Shown here piece after piece: positions 5,778 through 13,792 of a stretch of 24,465 nt of DNA. Each line of letters opens with the position of its first letter. Within the stretch, counting starts at the first letter, position 1. This DNA comes from Viridibacillus sp050279675 (GTDB lineage: Bacteria > Bacillota > Bacilli > Bacillales_A > Planococcaceae). The stretch covers positions 1-24,465 of the forward strand of contig NZ_JBNNUK010000030.1 of the NCBI RefSeq assembly GCF_050279675.1, given 5' to 3'. The notes beneath the pieces are model-generated. The model saw only the letters and a list, made by a program, of their open reading frames with translations, was not told the origin of the DNA and ran no database searches. The position numbers and the translations under genes are program-made.

Positions 5778-6644
5778 ATGGAAAATGTGGTTGAATTAAA
5801 AAATGTAACGAAGAAATTTAAAGAATTTTCCGTTAAAAATATTAATTTACAAGTGAAGAAAGGCTTTGTAACTGGATTCATTGGAGCAAATGGAGCTGGA
5901 AAGTCGACAACGATAAAGATGATGATGAATCTATTAAAGCCGGATGCCGGAGAAGTTAAGGTTTTCGGGTTGGACTACAAGACACATGAGAAGGCTATCA
6001 AAGAAAGAATTGGATTTGTCTACGATGGCAATATTTTTTTTGAAGGGCTGAACTTAAAAGATATAAAACGTATAGTTGCACCAGCATACAAACAATGGGA
6101 TGATACTATTTTTTATCAATATGTTGAACAATTCAAATTACCGCTTAATAAAGCAATCAAAACTTTCTCAAAAGGGATGCAAATGAAAGCTTCATTGGCG
6201 ATAGCACTATCACATCATGCAGAGCTGATTATCATGGACGAACCAACAGCAGGCTTAGACCCCATTTTTAGACGAGAGCTATTGGATCTTTTACAGGAAT
6301 TAATGATTGAAGCTAATCGTACCATTTTCTTCTCTACGCATATTACAACAGATTTAGATCGTATCGCAGATTATATAACTTTTATGCAGAATGGGGAATT
6401 AGTATTTAATCAGTCCATTCACGACGTAGCTGAAAACTATGCGCTCGTTAAAGGAGGAATAGATCTTCTGGATAGAGACACGGAAAAGGACTTTGTTCAT
6501 ATTCATCGTTCATCAACGGGATTTGAAGCATTAACGGATAATATTAAAGAAGTGAAAAGTACATTCGGAAACACAGTTGTCATTGAACGTCCCTCTCTGG
6601 AAGATATCATGTATTACTTAAAAGGCGGTATACACCATGTTTAA
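5778..6644 (+). CDS. ABC transporter ATP-binding protein (YtrB-like)
   Basis: This 288-residue ATPase has Walker A GANGAGKS (residues 36-43), an atypical signature FSKGMQ in place of LSGGQ, Walker B LIIMDEPTAGLDP, and a switch His in FFSTHIT. It belongs to the ABC-2/drug-export type, with a C-terminal extension of about 80 residues after the nucleotide-binding domain. The ATG start has GAGGAGTG upstream. Its 3' end overlaps the permease gene by eight bases, so the two are translationally coupled. Confidence 0.88.
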   Translation: MENVVELKNVTKKFKEFSVKNINLQVKKGFVTGFIGANGAGKSTTIKMMMNLLKPDAGEVKVFGLDYKTHEKAIKERIGFVYDGNIFFEGLNLKDIKRIVAPAYKQWDDTIFYQYVEQFKLPLNKAIKTFSKGMQMKASLAIALSHHAELIIMDEPTAGLDPIFRRELLDLLQELMIEANRTIFFSTHITTDLDRIADYITFMQNGELVFNQSIHDVAENYALVKGGIDLLDRDTEKDFVHIHRSSTGFEALTDNIKEVKSTFGNTVVIERPSLEDIMYYLKGGIHHV

Positions 6645-7242
6645 TTTAATCAGACGTGATGTCATACTACAGAAAAGGAACCTTTTATTATTTATTCCTT
6701 TTATCTTATTCTTTATCATTATGGACAAACATCCAGCTTTGACTTTTCTCATTGCCAGTATTTTTATTCCCTTTAATACTTATGCTTACGATGAAAAAGT
6801 AGAGACAAACATATTATTAAATTCCTTACCTTATACACGTACGGAAATTATCGCATCACGCTATCTTGGTGCTATTGTTTATATGGTTTTAGCAATTGGG
6901 GTGACAAGTCTAGCATTATTTGCTTTCAATAAACCGTTTACGATGATTGATATTGCGATTGGTAGTAGCTTATTCTTATTATTTGCCGCGTTAACCTTTC
7001 CATTATTTTATATCTTAAAACCAGGCTATATTTCAACGGTTGTAATAATTAGCTTTCTCCTTTTAGCAGCTATAGGACCGGCAATTGTATTGTTTTTAGC
7101 TGAACATTTAACTGCAATAACTGATTTTATTGTTAATTTATCCATCCCGGTTATATACACAGGAGGGACACTTGTTATTATGTTAGTCTATTTTATTTCT
7201 TGGGGGACTACCACTGTTATATACCAACGAAAGGAGTTCTAA
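6637..7242 (+). CDS. ABC-2 type transporter permease
   Basis: This 201-residue integral membrane protein has about six hydrophobic segments, paired at both ends of the chain, and short loops. It lacks an ATPase domain, and its gene overlaps that of the ATPase. With that protein it should form a homodimeric exporter or antibiotic-response transporter of the YtrBC/BcrAB kind. The cargo cannot be told from the sequence. It is the last gene of the operon. Confidence 0.8.
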   Translation: MFNLIRRDVILQKRNLLLFIPFILFFIIMDKHPALTFLIASIFIPFNTYAYDEKVETNILLNSLPYTRTEIIASRYLGAIVYMVLAIGVTSLALFAFNKPFTMIDIAIGSSLFLLFAALTFPLFYILKPGYISTVVIISFLLLAAIGPAIVLFLAEHLTAITDFIVNLSIPVIYTGGTLVIMLVYFISWGTTTVIYQRKEF

Positions 7243-7326
7243 GTAGGTTCAATTAATTTAACCTTAAAATATTGGCTTGTGAGATATATTTTTGATCGAA
7301 TTTTATTATAAAGCTACAAATTGTTG

Positions 7327-7366
7327 AATGACAAAAAAAGTCGGGAACTGACGTTTTTCTGTCATT
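7327..7366. terminator. Long inverted repeat after the ABC operon
   Basis: AATGACA (7327-7333) pairs with TGTCATT (7360-7366), and an A-run and GTC inside pair with GAC and a T-run, giving a long, slightly bulged stem around GGGAACT. It has no strong T tail, so it may be an attenuating or protective 3' hairpin rather than the main terminator. Confidence 0.45.
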
Positions 7367-7392
7367 TGATAAAACAATTATATCCTATAAGG

Positions 7393-7424
7393 CTTGGTCC
7401 GATTTTTTGGATCAGTCTTTTTTG
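7393..7424 (+). terminator. Rho-independent terminator of the GntR/ABC operon
   Basis: TTGGTCC and GGATCAG form a short stem with G-T wobbles around GATTTTTT, followed by TCTTTTTTG on the plus strand, about 150 bases after the permease stop codon. Confidence 0.55.
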
Positions 7425-7505
7425 TTCTAACATTACTGGCAACATGGTCATGTAGTACCCAATTATTATCCTAACTAATTTCCCCTTTATTTTATCATTA
7501 TCTTT

Positions 7506-7594
7506 TTGAACTAACCTGCCCGTTAGTTGAATAAAAAAAGAGCTGTCTAAATAGCTCAAAGATTTTTTACTAATGCACCCTATAGTTGAACAAG
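7506..7594 (-). repeat. Dispersed structured repeat, copy 6
   Basis: The first palindrome is TTGAACTAAC, CTGCCC, GTTAGTTGAA. The hairpin at 7540-7557 is GAGCTGT, CTAA, ATAGCTC, with one C-to-T change that leaves a G-U pair in the plus-strand RNA but an A-C mismatch in the minus-strand RNA. It lies 10 bases after the stop codon of the DUF6440 gene. Confidence 0.85.
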
Positions 7595-7604
7595 ATAAAG
7601 TGTG

Positions 7605-7814
7605 TTATTCATTATTTGGTTTTATCACCGGTTTTCCATCCTTATCCAATAGCGGGGTAATTCCCCCTGCATATCCGCTCCACCTAAATAAATAGTGAAT
7701 TCCTGTTTCTCTATCTACTATTATTCTGTTTCCATTAGCCACGCCATTTTCTGTAAAGATTTCTTCAAATCTCTTCTTTGAGCCTTTATTCTTCTCTGAG
7801 TCTTTATTAAACAT
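7605..7814 (-). CDS. DUF6440 family small protein
   Basis: This 69-residue soluble protein has the core RFEEIFTENG, then RIIVDRETGIHYLFRWSGYAGGITPLLDKDGKP, which I recognise as the DUF6440 pattern of small Firmicute proteins. The function is not known. The ATG at 7814 is chosen because GGGGGGCG lies five to ten bases upstream; a start five codons earlier would place that site inside the gene. It is a single-gene unit with repeat copy 6 downstream and copy 7 upstream. Confidence 0.8.
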   Translation of the reverse strand: MFNKDSEKNKGSKKRFEEIFTENGVANGNRIIVDRETGIHYLFRWSGYAGGITPLLDKDGKPVIKPNNE

Positions 7815-7928
7815 TTTTTCGCCCCCCATATTACTGAAATTTCAAATAACCCCTTTTTATATTACGATCTTAGCAGGTAATTATTACAAAAGTAGTGAAA
7901 AGGTAACGATTTTCTTGGAAACAGCACA

Positions 7929-8020
7929 TTGTATTAACCTGCTGCGTTAGTTCAATAACGAAAAAAAGAGCTGCAAATGCAACTCAATGATCTTCAAGTA
8001 AAGCACCCGTTAGTTTAAGT
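7929..8020 (-). repeat. Dispersed structured repeat, copy 7 (variant subfamily)
   Basis: The hairpin at 7968-7985 is GAGCTGC, AAAT, GCAACTC, a variant shared only with copy 9. In the minus-strand RNA the odd pair is a G-U wobble, so the stem is kept. The following CAATGATCTTCAAGTAAAG is also shared only with copy 9. The nearest upstream minus-strand gene (the anti-sigma gene) ends 474 bases away, so this copy has lost or never had a close partner gene. Confidence 0.85.
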
Positions 8021-8114
8021 ACATTCCTTCACAATCTAACATATAAAATTGCATAATCTGATCAGAGTAAATTAAATCGTTTAATTTCAATTGGCGAATA
8101 GTTCATATTCTGCT

Positions 8115-8139
8115 AGTCCGAACTATTATAATTCGGACT
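8115..8139. repeat. Inverted repeat in the 8021-8493 gap
   Basis: AGTCCGAA and TTCGGACT form a perfect eight-base inverted repeat around a nine-base A/T loop. The gap from 8021 to 8493 shows no convincing gene. The short plus-strand frame starting at 8404 runs into the antisense of the anti-sigma gene. The hairpin could be an operator or a terminator of a lost gene. Confidence 0.4.
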
Positions 8140-8493
8140 TACGTTATACTCCACTGATACAAAAGGTTTTTATCACCCTGTATATAATTTTCGCGTGCAG
8201 TTAAAAGAAAATAACATAGTTCTTACGACTCCACCTATTTCCGCGAGTAAATAATGTGAATTTTATTATTTTGTATATATGATCACCAGGGTTGCCGTCG
8301 AAGTTAGCTTTTTCTTATATATGGTAAAATATAAGGCGTAGTTTTTAATTGTGGCGGAGATGTTTCTGTGATTATTTAATTAAAAGAGATAGAGTGAAAA
8401 TCATGTACAAAATACATGTAAGTAAAACCAGAAAGAATATAAGCTTAGTATTAGATACATATCATTCTATTCTTTTTCTCATTTCAATTTGTT

Positions 8494-9471
8494 TTACTTT
8501 TTCAACTTGGAAGGATCAATTTGAATTTGCCCCTTCCAAGATCCAGCTACCTTTCCAATTTTATTTATATTTACATCTAATGTAAGTGGCTGCTTGAAGG
8601 AACCTTTTCCCTCAGGACCTTCCACAAATGTAAGGACACTTTCTGGTCGATCTTTATCACGAATACCTACATGCTCTAATTCTTGCCCTGCTACTTTTAG
8701 CTTGAATGGTAAGCCATTTCCTCCTTGAATAAATGGTAATTGCGAGAATGTTCCATCTTTTTCGTAGTACTCTGGGTTTTCTTCTTGTTGTCTATTTTCC
8801 TTGCCATCACTTTTAAGATCTAATCCCTTTGTATCAAATTCATACGGTACTAAACTTCCATCCTCTTCTTCAATGTTATAGTGAACAGATATACGTGAAT
8901 CCGCCACATATAATTCTTCGAAATGTACAGTTATACCTTGATCCGTGATTTTCTCATCAATCGGAATGTATTGTCCATTTTTCATCATGTCTTGTGTTAC
9001 ACCATTTTCATCTTTCATGCCTTCATTTACAACCTTATCATTTGAAACTTCATTCGAAAAATAGGAAACAACATTCATAGCTGCCACTTGTACTTGTGGA
9101 ATCATAGCTGTTGTGAAAAGCCCTGCTGCAGCTACCGCCGCATACATAAAGCGTTTTGATTTTTTATTCATATTTGTAAACACTCCCTTCTTCTGTTCAG
9201 TTTTTTGATTGATATAAGAAATATTTTCAAGTTTTGAGCGACTTTCAAATATTTTCCACGCTTGATCAATATCAATATTGATATCTTGTGATGAATGTAT
9301 AGCTTCTTCCTCGAACATTACATGTTCCCATTGATTTAACTTACTGATTTCTACTAATGCATCTTGACATATTTCACATGTATCTAGATGTTTTATGAAT
9401 GTTTTTCTTGTATCATGAGGAAGCTCCCCATCTATATACGCTTGAATAAATCCCTTATCATAACAACGCAT
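8494..9471 (-). CDS. Anti-sigma factor, zinc-finger plus DUF4179-like extracytoplasmic domain
   Basis: This 325-residue single-pass membrane protein begins with an anti-sigma zinc finger: HLDTCEIC near residues 28-35 is the H-x3-C-x2-C motif that contacts the sigma factor. A linker leads to one membrane segment at about residues 110-130 (FMYAAVAAAGLFTTAM). The remaining 190 or so residues lie outside and resemble the DUF4179 region of Bacillus anti-sigma proteins. Its start lies three bases after the sigma gene stop, with GAGGGGG upstream, so the two are co-transcribed and translationally coupled. The last codons contain a perfect nine-base inverted repeat (CTTGGAAGG with CCTTCCAAG, 8506-8540), without a T tail. 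Confidence 0.85.
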   Translation of the reverse strand: MRCYDKGFIQAYIDGELPHDTRKTFIKHLDTCEICQDALVEISKLNQWEHVMFEEEAIHSSQDINIDIDQAWKIFESRSKLENISYINQKTEQKKGVFTNMNKKSKRFMYAAVAAAGLFTTAMIPQVQVAAMNVVSYFSNEVSNDKVVNEGMKDENGVTQDMMKNGQYIPIDEKITDQGITVHFEELYVADSRISVHYNIEEEDGSLVPYEFDTKGLDLKSDGKENRQQEENPEYYEKDGTFSQLPFIQGGNGLPFKLKVAGQELEHVGIRDKDRPESVLTFVEGPEGKGSFKQPLTLDVNINKIGKVAGSWKGQIQIDPSKLKK

Positions 9472-9474
9472 TTG

Positions 9475-10005
9475 TTATGCCCCCTCTACTTGTGTATACA
9501 TCTTACGAAACTTCTGTTTGGCTCGGACCAATAATGTTCCAATAGAAGATATGTCCATCTGAAAAACGTCTGCGATTTCTTTATATTGAAAGCCAGAAAA
9601 TTTCATTAACATTATGGTTCGATCTCGCTCATTCATGTTACTAAGTACGTTTCGTACCTTTGTAATATCTTCTTTTCTAATCCAGTCATCATCTAATGAT
9701 GATATAGGTTGCACCTCATGATATTGTATAGTTTTATCTATCCTTGCCTGATGCCGTTTTTCAGATCGTAGATAGTTATACGCTACATAAGTAGAGGATT
9801 TTATGAGCCATCCAGGTACATTTTCAATTGCTTTCCAATCATTGCGATATAGTTGTAAAAATACTTCTTGTGCTAATTCTTCGGCAATCGTTTGATTTTT
9901 GACAATCCATAAAATTTGTTTGACAACGTAAATGTAGTATTGTTTAAAAAGATCTTCAAATGTAAAATCAGAGACAGGCTTTTCTTCCTTTTTTATTGTT
10001 AACAT
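9475..10005 (-). CDS. ECF-type RNA polymerase sigma factor (sigma-70 family)
   Basis: This 176-residue protein has sigma-70 region 2 (FEDLFKQYYIYVVKQI through ELAQEVFLQLYRNDW, residues 19-57) and region 4 with a helix-turn-helix (NMNERDRTIMLMKFSGFQYKEIADVFQMDISSIGTLL, about 122-160). Regions 1.1 and 3 are missing, as expected for extracytoplasmic-function sigma factors. The ATG has AAAGGAGG upstream. It is held in check by the anti-sigma factor encoded next. The trigger and regulon are unknown; a TATAAT-like element lies about 40 bases upstream of the start. Confidence 0.88.
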   Translation of the reverse strand: MLTIKKEEKPVSDFTFEDLFKQYYIYVVKQILWIVKNQTIAEELAQEVFLQLYRNDWKAIENVPGWLIKSSTYVAYNYLRSEKRHQARIDKTIQYHEVQPISSLDDDWIRKEDITKVRNVLSNMNERDRTIMLMKFSGFQYKEIADVFQMDISSIGTLLVRAKQKFRKMYTQVEGA

Positions 10006-10097
10006 AGTAATTAAAACCTCCTTTCATTTGATGCCTGTATTATAGAGAAACCAGAAAAACAAGTTTTGTGACAAAAATGTTTATTTTTTTATTATGT

Positions 10098-10135
10098 ACG
10101 AAAAAAAGCATTCATCTTTAAAGTAGATGCATGCA
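10098..10135 (-). terminator. Minus-strand rho-independent terminator
   Basis: GCAT and CATCT pair with AGATG and ATGC around TTTAAAGT, and on the minus strand the stem is followed by TTTTTTTCG. It lies six bases after the stop codon of the small reading frame at 10140-10262, so something on the minus strand within 10140-10560 is, or was, transcribed. Confidence 0.65.
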
Positions 10136-10139
10136 AAAA

Positions 10140-10296
10140 TTAGAATTGTTTTGGGTTTCTCTTCCTGTCCTCACCAAAAGATAAATGAGTACAAAACATA
10201 AATAATTCACCATATTTTCTTATAAATTTGTGAAAAGAGATATCTTCAACTGATTCCCTCATCATGTAATTCCAATATCTTTCGATAATGGATCAT
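10140..10296 (-). other. Small reading frames with a good ribosome binding site: possible IstA-like remnant plus a 40-residue ORF
   Basis: AGGAGG lies seven bases or so before an ATG at 10296 that begins MIHYRKILELHDEGIS and stops after 16 residues at 10246. This opening resembles the N-terminus of IS21 family IstA transposases, so it may be a broken IS fragment. An overlapping frame starts at the ATG at 10262 and encodes 40 residues (MRESVEDISFHKFIRKYG at its start), ending six bases before a clear terminator. Neither can be called functional from the sequence. Together with the next small frame they fill the gap from 10006 to 10567. Confidence 0.35.
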
Positions 10297-10375
10297 AAAA
10301 AATGCCTCCTATTGTTGATATAAAATATGGTTTGATCAAAAATATCGTAAAAGCCTGCATTTTACGGTAAATAAA

Positions 10376-10414
10376 AGAAGCCATTTTGAAAAAAGATTGA
10401 TCGAAATGGTTCTT
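10376..10414 (-). terminator. Minus-strand terminator-like hairpin
   Basis: On the minus strand AAGAA and CCATTT pair with AAATGG and TTCTT, with one bulged base, followed by TTTATTT. It starts about seven bases after a TAATAA double stop of the small frame at 10424. It probably ends the transcript of the beta-lactamase-like gene. Confidence 0.5.
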
Positions 10415-10423
10415 TACAATTTA

Positions 10424-10543
10424 TTAAAGGATAACGATTTCTGAAACAAAGCAAATGGAATAATACACCGAAAATTGTTTCGGGACATTGTTGTTAAAAT
10501 TGTTTAAAGGCTCTTGCACATTCTCTTTTTTGATTTTTTTCAT
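10424..10543 (-). CDS. Small ORF downstream of the beta-lactamase-like gene (39 residues), uncertain
   Basis: The frame opens 24 bases after the beta-lactamase-like gene with an ATG and a loosely spaced AGGAAAG. It encodes a Lys-rich start (MKKIKKENVQEPL) and a hydrophobic end (SICFVSEIVIL). It closes with TAATAA directly before a terminator hairpin. It could be a small co-transcribed protein or chance. Confidence 0.25.
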   Translation of the reverse strand: MKKIKKENVQEPLNNFNNNVPKQFSVYYSICFVSEIVIL

Positions 10544-10567
10544 ACAAGTATGACTTTCCTGACTATA

Positions 10568-11764
10568 TCAATCGACTTTTTGATAAGGTACTTCAACACC
10601 TTCATCGATAAATGAATGATTCGCAACATCTATATAACTCATCGTATTACGTACCCAATAATACGACTCATCTATTTTAAAAAGTGGCACAGACAACTGA
10701 TGTTCAAATGAAATCATAAATTGTAAACCCTTTTCAATCGTAAATCTTGTGCCAAGTCCATCTGCTAATTCATATCGACCCGTAATATCATCTTTATTAG
10801 TGACCGGTAAAATTACTACATGCTTTGGTGTTTCTACAGCGTACTGTATTCCCATTAAGCAATTCATAATTTCTTGTTCATATTGCGGAAATACTTCTTG
10901 GTTCGTCGCTAACACAATCACTTCTTTTGTTGATCTATTAATAAAGGCTTGTGCTGAGCAACCAATCCATCCGCCTGTATGACCTACCCACTCATCTTGA
11001 ATGATAAAACCATGACTATAATGCTCAGCGGATTCTGTTGGTGTTAACATAAATTTTACAGTCTCTTTGCTAACGTACTGACCTTGCCAAAGTGCTTTTA
11101 AAAACTTTGCCACCTCTGTCACTGTTGCATAAATACCACCATCACCATAGCCATCATTATATTTTTCACTGTTGTGTAAATATTGGTCATCAATAGTTTC
11201 TCTATATTGGTGCTCCTCATAATCATACGTTTGACCTTGTGCTTCCCATTGTTTTGTAGGTTGTGTTGTTGTTTGGGTAAGTTTTAATGGTTCCGCAATA
11301 TATTGTTGTAAATATGTTTCATACGAAAAGCCGCTCACTTTCTCAATAATTTTTGCAAGCAAAACATAATTCGTATTGCTATAAGACCAATGCTCATTTG
11401 GCGCATATTGTGGTTGCACCACTTCGATAAATGTTTCATCTCTTATTGTTAAATCTTCTGCGATATAATCTGGAATACCAGATGTGTGTGTAAGTAATTG
11501 TGCAACTGTTACTTCTGTAAAATGTGGTACGTTAAACCAACTTGTAATTTTATCTTCTAACTGTAGATGTCCTTTTTCGATTAGCTGGAACGTCATTACC
11601 GCTGTAAACATTTTACTTAATGATGCCAGATTAAATTGCGTATTTTTGTTAATAAGGTGCTTCTTTTCGAGTTCTTGATGACCATGATAATACTGCTTGA
11701 TTTGTCCATTTTTTTCATAATACACCGCACCGTTAAACGCGATATTTTTAAGTAAATCTTCCAC
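10568..11764 (-). CDS. Serine beta-lactamase-like hydrolase (class C / PBP4* family)
   Basis: This 398-residue protein has the three motifs of serine beta-lactamase-like hydrolases: S48-L-S-K51 (nucleophile and base), Y128-S-N130, and HTGG near residue 262 in place of KTG. No signal peptide is seen at the N-terminus, so it is probably cytoplasmic, unlike true beta-lactamases. The family includes esterases, D-amino-acid peptidases and carboxypeptidase-like enzymes. After the catalytic domain there is a C-terminal stretch of about 100 residues. The GTG start is chosen for the GGGGGGT upstream. A palindrome shared with the MarR gene lies just before it, so it is the likely target of that regulator. 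Confidence 0.85.
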   Translation of the reverse strand: MEDLLKNIAFNGAVYYEKNGQIKQYYHGHQELEKKHLINKNTQFNLASLSKMFTAVMTFQLIEKGHLQLEDKITSWFNVPHFTEVTVAQLLTHTSGIPDYIAEDLTIRDETFIEVVQPQYAPNEHWSYSNTNYVLLAKIIEKVSGFSYETYLQQYIAEPLKLTQTTTQPTKQWEAQGQTYDYEEHQYRETIDDQYLHNSEKYNDGYGDGGIYATVTEVAKFLKALWQGQYVSKETVKFMLTPTESAEHYSHGFIIQDEWVGHTGGWIGCSAQAFINRSTKEVIVLATNQEVFPQYEQEIMNCLMGIQYAVETPKHVVILPVTNKDDITGRYELADGLGTRFTIEKGLQFMISFEHQLSVPLFKIDESYYWVRNTMSYIDVANHSFIDEGVEVPYQKVD

Positions 11765-11785
11765 TTATTAACCCCCCTAAACAAA

Positions 11786-11797
11786 TTAGATATCTAA
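11786..11797. promoter_or_regulatory. Palindrome, likely MarR operator before the beta-lactamase-like gene
   Basis: TTAGATATCTAA is a perfect 12-base palindrome 22 bases upstream of the GTG start. The nearly identical TTAGATGTCTAA lies upstream of the MarR gene. Confidence 0.6.
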
Positions 11798-11819
11798 CAT
11801 ATTCGGCATGAAGAAATTT

Positions 11820-12254
11820 TTATAATTCCTTCATCGCAAACTCCTTTAATTTTTCAACAATGCGTTCTAATTCGTCTACCTCATTTGATGAAAGTTTGCT
11901 ATAAATTCTATCTGCGATTTGCTGCTCTACATAAACTTGCTTCGAAAAATACTCCAATCCATTTTCATCTAGCGATATAAACACTTCACGTCGATTTTGT
12001 AGATTAATTTCTCGTTTGATAAATTGGATCTTTTCTAATTTCGCAATTAATTGGCTAACTGCGCTAGAGCTAATATTCATTTCAATCGCAATTTCACCGA
12101 CCGTAATACGTTTTGCTAAGTACACAATATCTAATACAACCGCTTGTTGTGTTGTAATGCCGCTATTTAAAAATTGCTTATAATGTTTATATATCAAACG
12201 GTTTATTGTATATTCAGCTTCATTAATTCGCTTAACTTGTTCATATAAAGACAA
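11820..12254 (-). CDS. MarR family transcriptional regulator
   Basis: This protein of about 144 residues has the MarR winged-helix core: TTQQAVVLDIVYLAKRITVGEIAIEMNISSSAVSQLIAKLEK, followed by a wing with REINLQNRREVFISLDENG. Helices at both ends form the dimer interface. The TTG at 12254 is preferred, because GGGTGA lies four to eight bases upstream; a TTG at 12269 would extend it by five residues without a ribosome binding site. It lies just upstream of the beta-lactamase-like gene on the same strand, and both have the TTAGAT-TCTAA palindrome before them. It therefore probably represses itself and that gene. The ligand is unknown. Confidence 0.85.
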   Translation of the reverse strand: MSLYEQVKRINEAEYTINRLIYKHYKQFLNSGITTQQAVVLDIVYLAKRITVGEIAIEMNISSSAVSQLIAKLEKIQFIKREINLQNRREVFISLDENGLEYFSKQVYVEQQIADRIYSKLSSNEVDELERIVEKLKEFAMKEL

Positions 12255-12273
12255 AAAATCACCCGCCAATACG

Positions 12274-12285
12274 TTAGATGTCTAA
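12274..12285. promoter_or_regulatory. Palindrome, likely MarR operator before the marR gene
   Basis: TTAGATGTCTAA is the partner of the palindrome at 11786. It lies about 20 bases upstream of the regulator's start, where it would overlap the promoter or leader. The stretch from 12286 to 12500 shows no gene. Confidence 0.6.
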
Positions 12286-12500
12286 TATATTATCAAGTGA
12301 TTTGTCAAACGTCAATCTTGTATTTCACCTATCTGTTTGAGCTTGTTGATTTTAAAGTAATTCAGTCAAAATTCTGGTTCATCTTTTTTATAAACACTGT
12401 CTTTCAGTGGTAAATATCTTGTCACTCATTGGTACAAATTATGTCGGTGGTGGTATATATCGATATGTCGCTTTTTTACTTTACACTTAAAGCTTCAAAG

Positions 12501-13043
12501 TTATTTTAAATAGTTTTGCAACAAACGAATCTTTTTTTCGTCGCTCACCACTTCTATGCTTTCACCATCTGGACCAATCGTAATTAGCATTAAATTTTTA
12601 ACGTGGTTAACAATAAAATGCAACTTTTTTTCACCATTACTTCCAGCAGTGTATTCCTTTGTATAAGCAACTTCTTCTATTGAATAGAAATTATGCCTGC
12701 CATAACTTGCACAAGCACCCATATAATCAAATAATTCATCAAAAGTGCCTTGATTCATAATTTTAATTTCAATTTGAAAAAGATCTTTTGTCATTTTTTC
12801 AAGTAAATAATCAATATTATCTTGTATCAAAATAGCCTCTATTTCTTCAACCATAAAATCAAAAATTTCTAAATTCATATAGATTGGAAACTTATTAATC
12901 CTCTTTAAAAGTTTTTGTGCTTGATGCGAAAAATTCACACCTTCTTCCACATAAATCGTGAGTTGTTGTAATGCTGGAGCGGAATTTAAGTTTTTAAAAT
13001 TAAACGCTTCTTCATCGATGGGTTTTTTTAGACGATAATCCAT
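12501..13043 (-). CDS. Hypothetical protein, 180 residues
   Basis: The ATG start has AAGGAAGTGA upstream. The protein is soluble, with no signal peptide or membrane segment. It is mostly helical in its middle (NLEIFDFMVEEIEAILIQDN) and beta-rich near the end (KKLHFIVNHVKNLMLITIG). I do not recognise the family. It stands alone on the minus strand, with an inverted repeat upstream at 13150-13169. Confidence 0.6.
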   Translation of the reverse strand: MDYRLKKPIDEEAFNFKNLNSAPALQQLTIYVEEGVNFSHQAQKLLKRINKFPIYMNLEIFDFMVEEIEAILIQDNIDYLLEKMTKDLFQIEIKIMNQGTFDELFDYMGACASYGRHNFYSIEEVAYTKEYTAGSNGEKKLHFIVNHVKNLMLITIGPDGESIEVVSDEKKIRLLQNYLK

Positions 13044-13149
13044 AATTCACTTCCTTCTTAATGGATTTAAGTCAATATCTTGGACACAAAAAAGTTAAGT
13101 CAAAATGTTCAATTAATCTTTCATGTAGCATAATAACCTCCATCAAATA

Positions 13150-13169
13150 GAACCAATTATTATTGGTTC
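13150..13169. repeat. Inverted repeat, operator or terminator
   Basis: GAACCAAT, TATT, ATTGGTTC is a perfect eight-base stem with a four-base loop. It lies between the glycosylase-like gene (13253) and the gene starting at 13043. The T tail on either strand is weak, so it could serve as an operator of the latter or as a terminator of the former. Confidence 0.4.
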
Positions 13170-13204
13170 GATTAGAAACCCGTTATTATTTTAGCATATC
13201 CTAA

Positions 13205-13235
13205 TTGAACTAACCTGCCCCTTTAGTTAAACAAG
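13205..13235 (-). repeat. Dispersed repeat, palindrome only (copy 8)
   Basis: TTGAACTAAC, CTGCCCC and TTTAGTTAAA match the first palindrome of the repeat. The terminator hairpin and second half-site are absent. It lies 17 bases after the stop codon of the gene at 13253, and its right half is the same as the fragment at 210-226. Confidence 0.75.
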
Positions 13236-13252
13236 AATTTGTTACAATTCAC

Positions 13253-13657
13253 TTACTTAGACAACAATTTATCATTTACGTACTTACATAAACTATAGTA
13301 CATATCCTCTTCATAATCTTTCTGGCCACGCATAAATTTTTCCTTTAGATTGTAATAGCAAATTTGAAGATATTCATTATCGTGATGATTTTTAAAAGGT
13401 TTAACATCCTTAACTAACTCTAAATTTTCAAAGTATTTATTCATTTTTTCATATGTTCTAATTTTATAACCACGCTTTTTCATTTCTTCAATTACTTTTT
13501 CTGTATAAACATACAATTCATCTCTAGGATATTCGTAAATATAATTAATTAATATATGTTTATCTTCTTTAGCAAATATACTATTTAATTCTCTCCACTG
13601 TGAAATCAATTGTCCTTTTGGTAGATAATCTAATAAATCCACGTGCCATAATCTCAT
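13253..13657 (-). CDS. Pyrimidine-dimer DNA glycosylase-like protein (endonuclease V / PF03013-like)
   Basis: This 134-residue protein opens with MRLWHVDLLDYLPKGQLISQ and continues WRELNSIF, then NYIYEYPRDELYVYTEKVIEEMKKRGY. This pattern matches small bacterial relatives of T4 endonuclease V (Pyr_excise), which cut at UV-made pyrimidine dimers. The His-Arg-Glu cluster usual after the LL-Q motif is reduced here to WRE, so activity is uncertain. The ATG at 13657 is chosen for GGAGAG seven bases upstream; a start ten codons earlier has none. It is a single-gene unit with a partial repeat after it. Confidence 0.65.
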   Translation of the reverse strand: MRLWHVDLLDYLPKGQLISQWRELNSIFAKEDKHILINYIYEYPRDELYVYTEKVIEEMKKRGYKIRTYEKMNKYFENLELVKDVKPFKNHHDNEYLQICYYNLKEKFMRGQKDYEEDMYYSLCKYVNDKLLSK

Positions 13658-13792
13658 TCTTAATCTCTCCTTATTACAAACTAACAAACTAAGTTATTGC
13701 TAATTAAGCATTTTATAAAATCCAATACCTGAATAAATATGGGTTAATAAGTGAAAAGATTATTTCAAGTATCCTTCAAAATGTGTAGTATC

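Noticed and set aside
7362..7559. Minus-strand frame of 65 residues
   Set aside because: Its start lies inside repeat copy 6 and it runs through the operon terminator; there is no ribosome binding site.
1240..8020. Calling the region a true integron
   Set aside because: No IntI-type integrase, no attI and no promoter Pc are visible, and the core GTTAGTT breaks the GTTRRRY rule at the sixth base. Only a cassette-like layout is claimed.
8506..8540. Inverted repeat in the last codons of the anti-sigma gene as a terminator
   Set aside because: The stem is perfect, but it lies inside the coding region and no T-run follows on the minus strand.
8349..8585. Plus-strand frame of 78 residues
   Set aside because: Its second half is the antisense of the anti-sigma gene, and a good start site is lacking.
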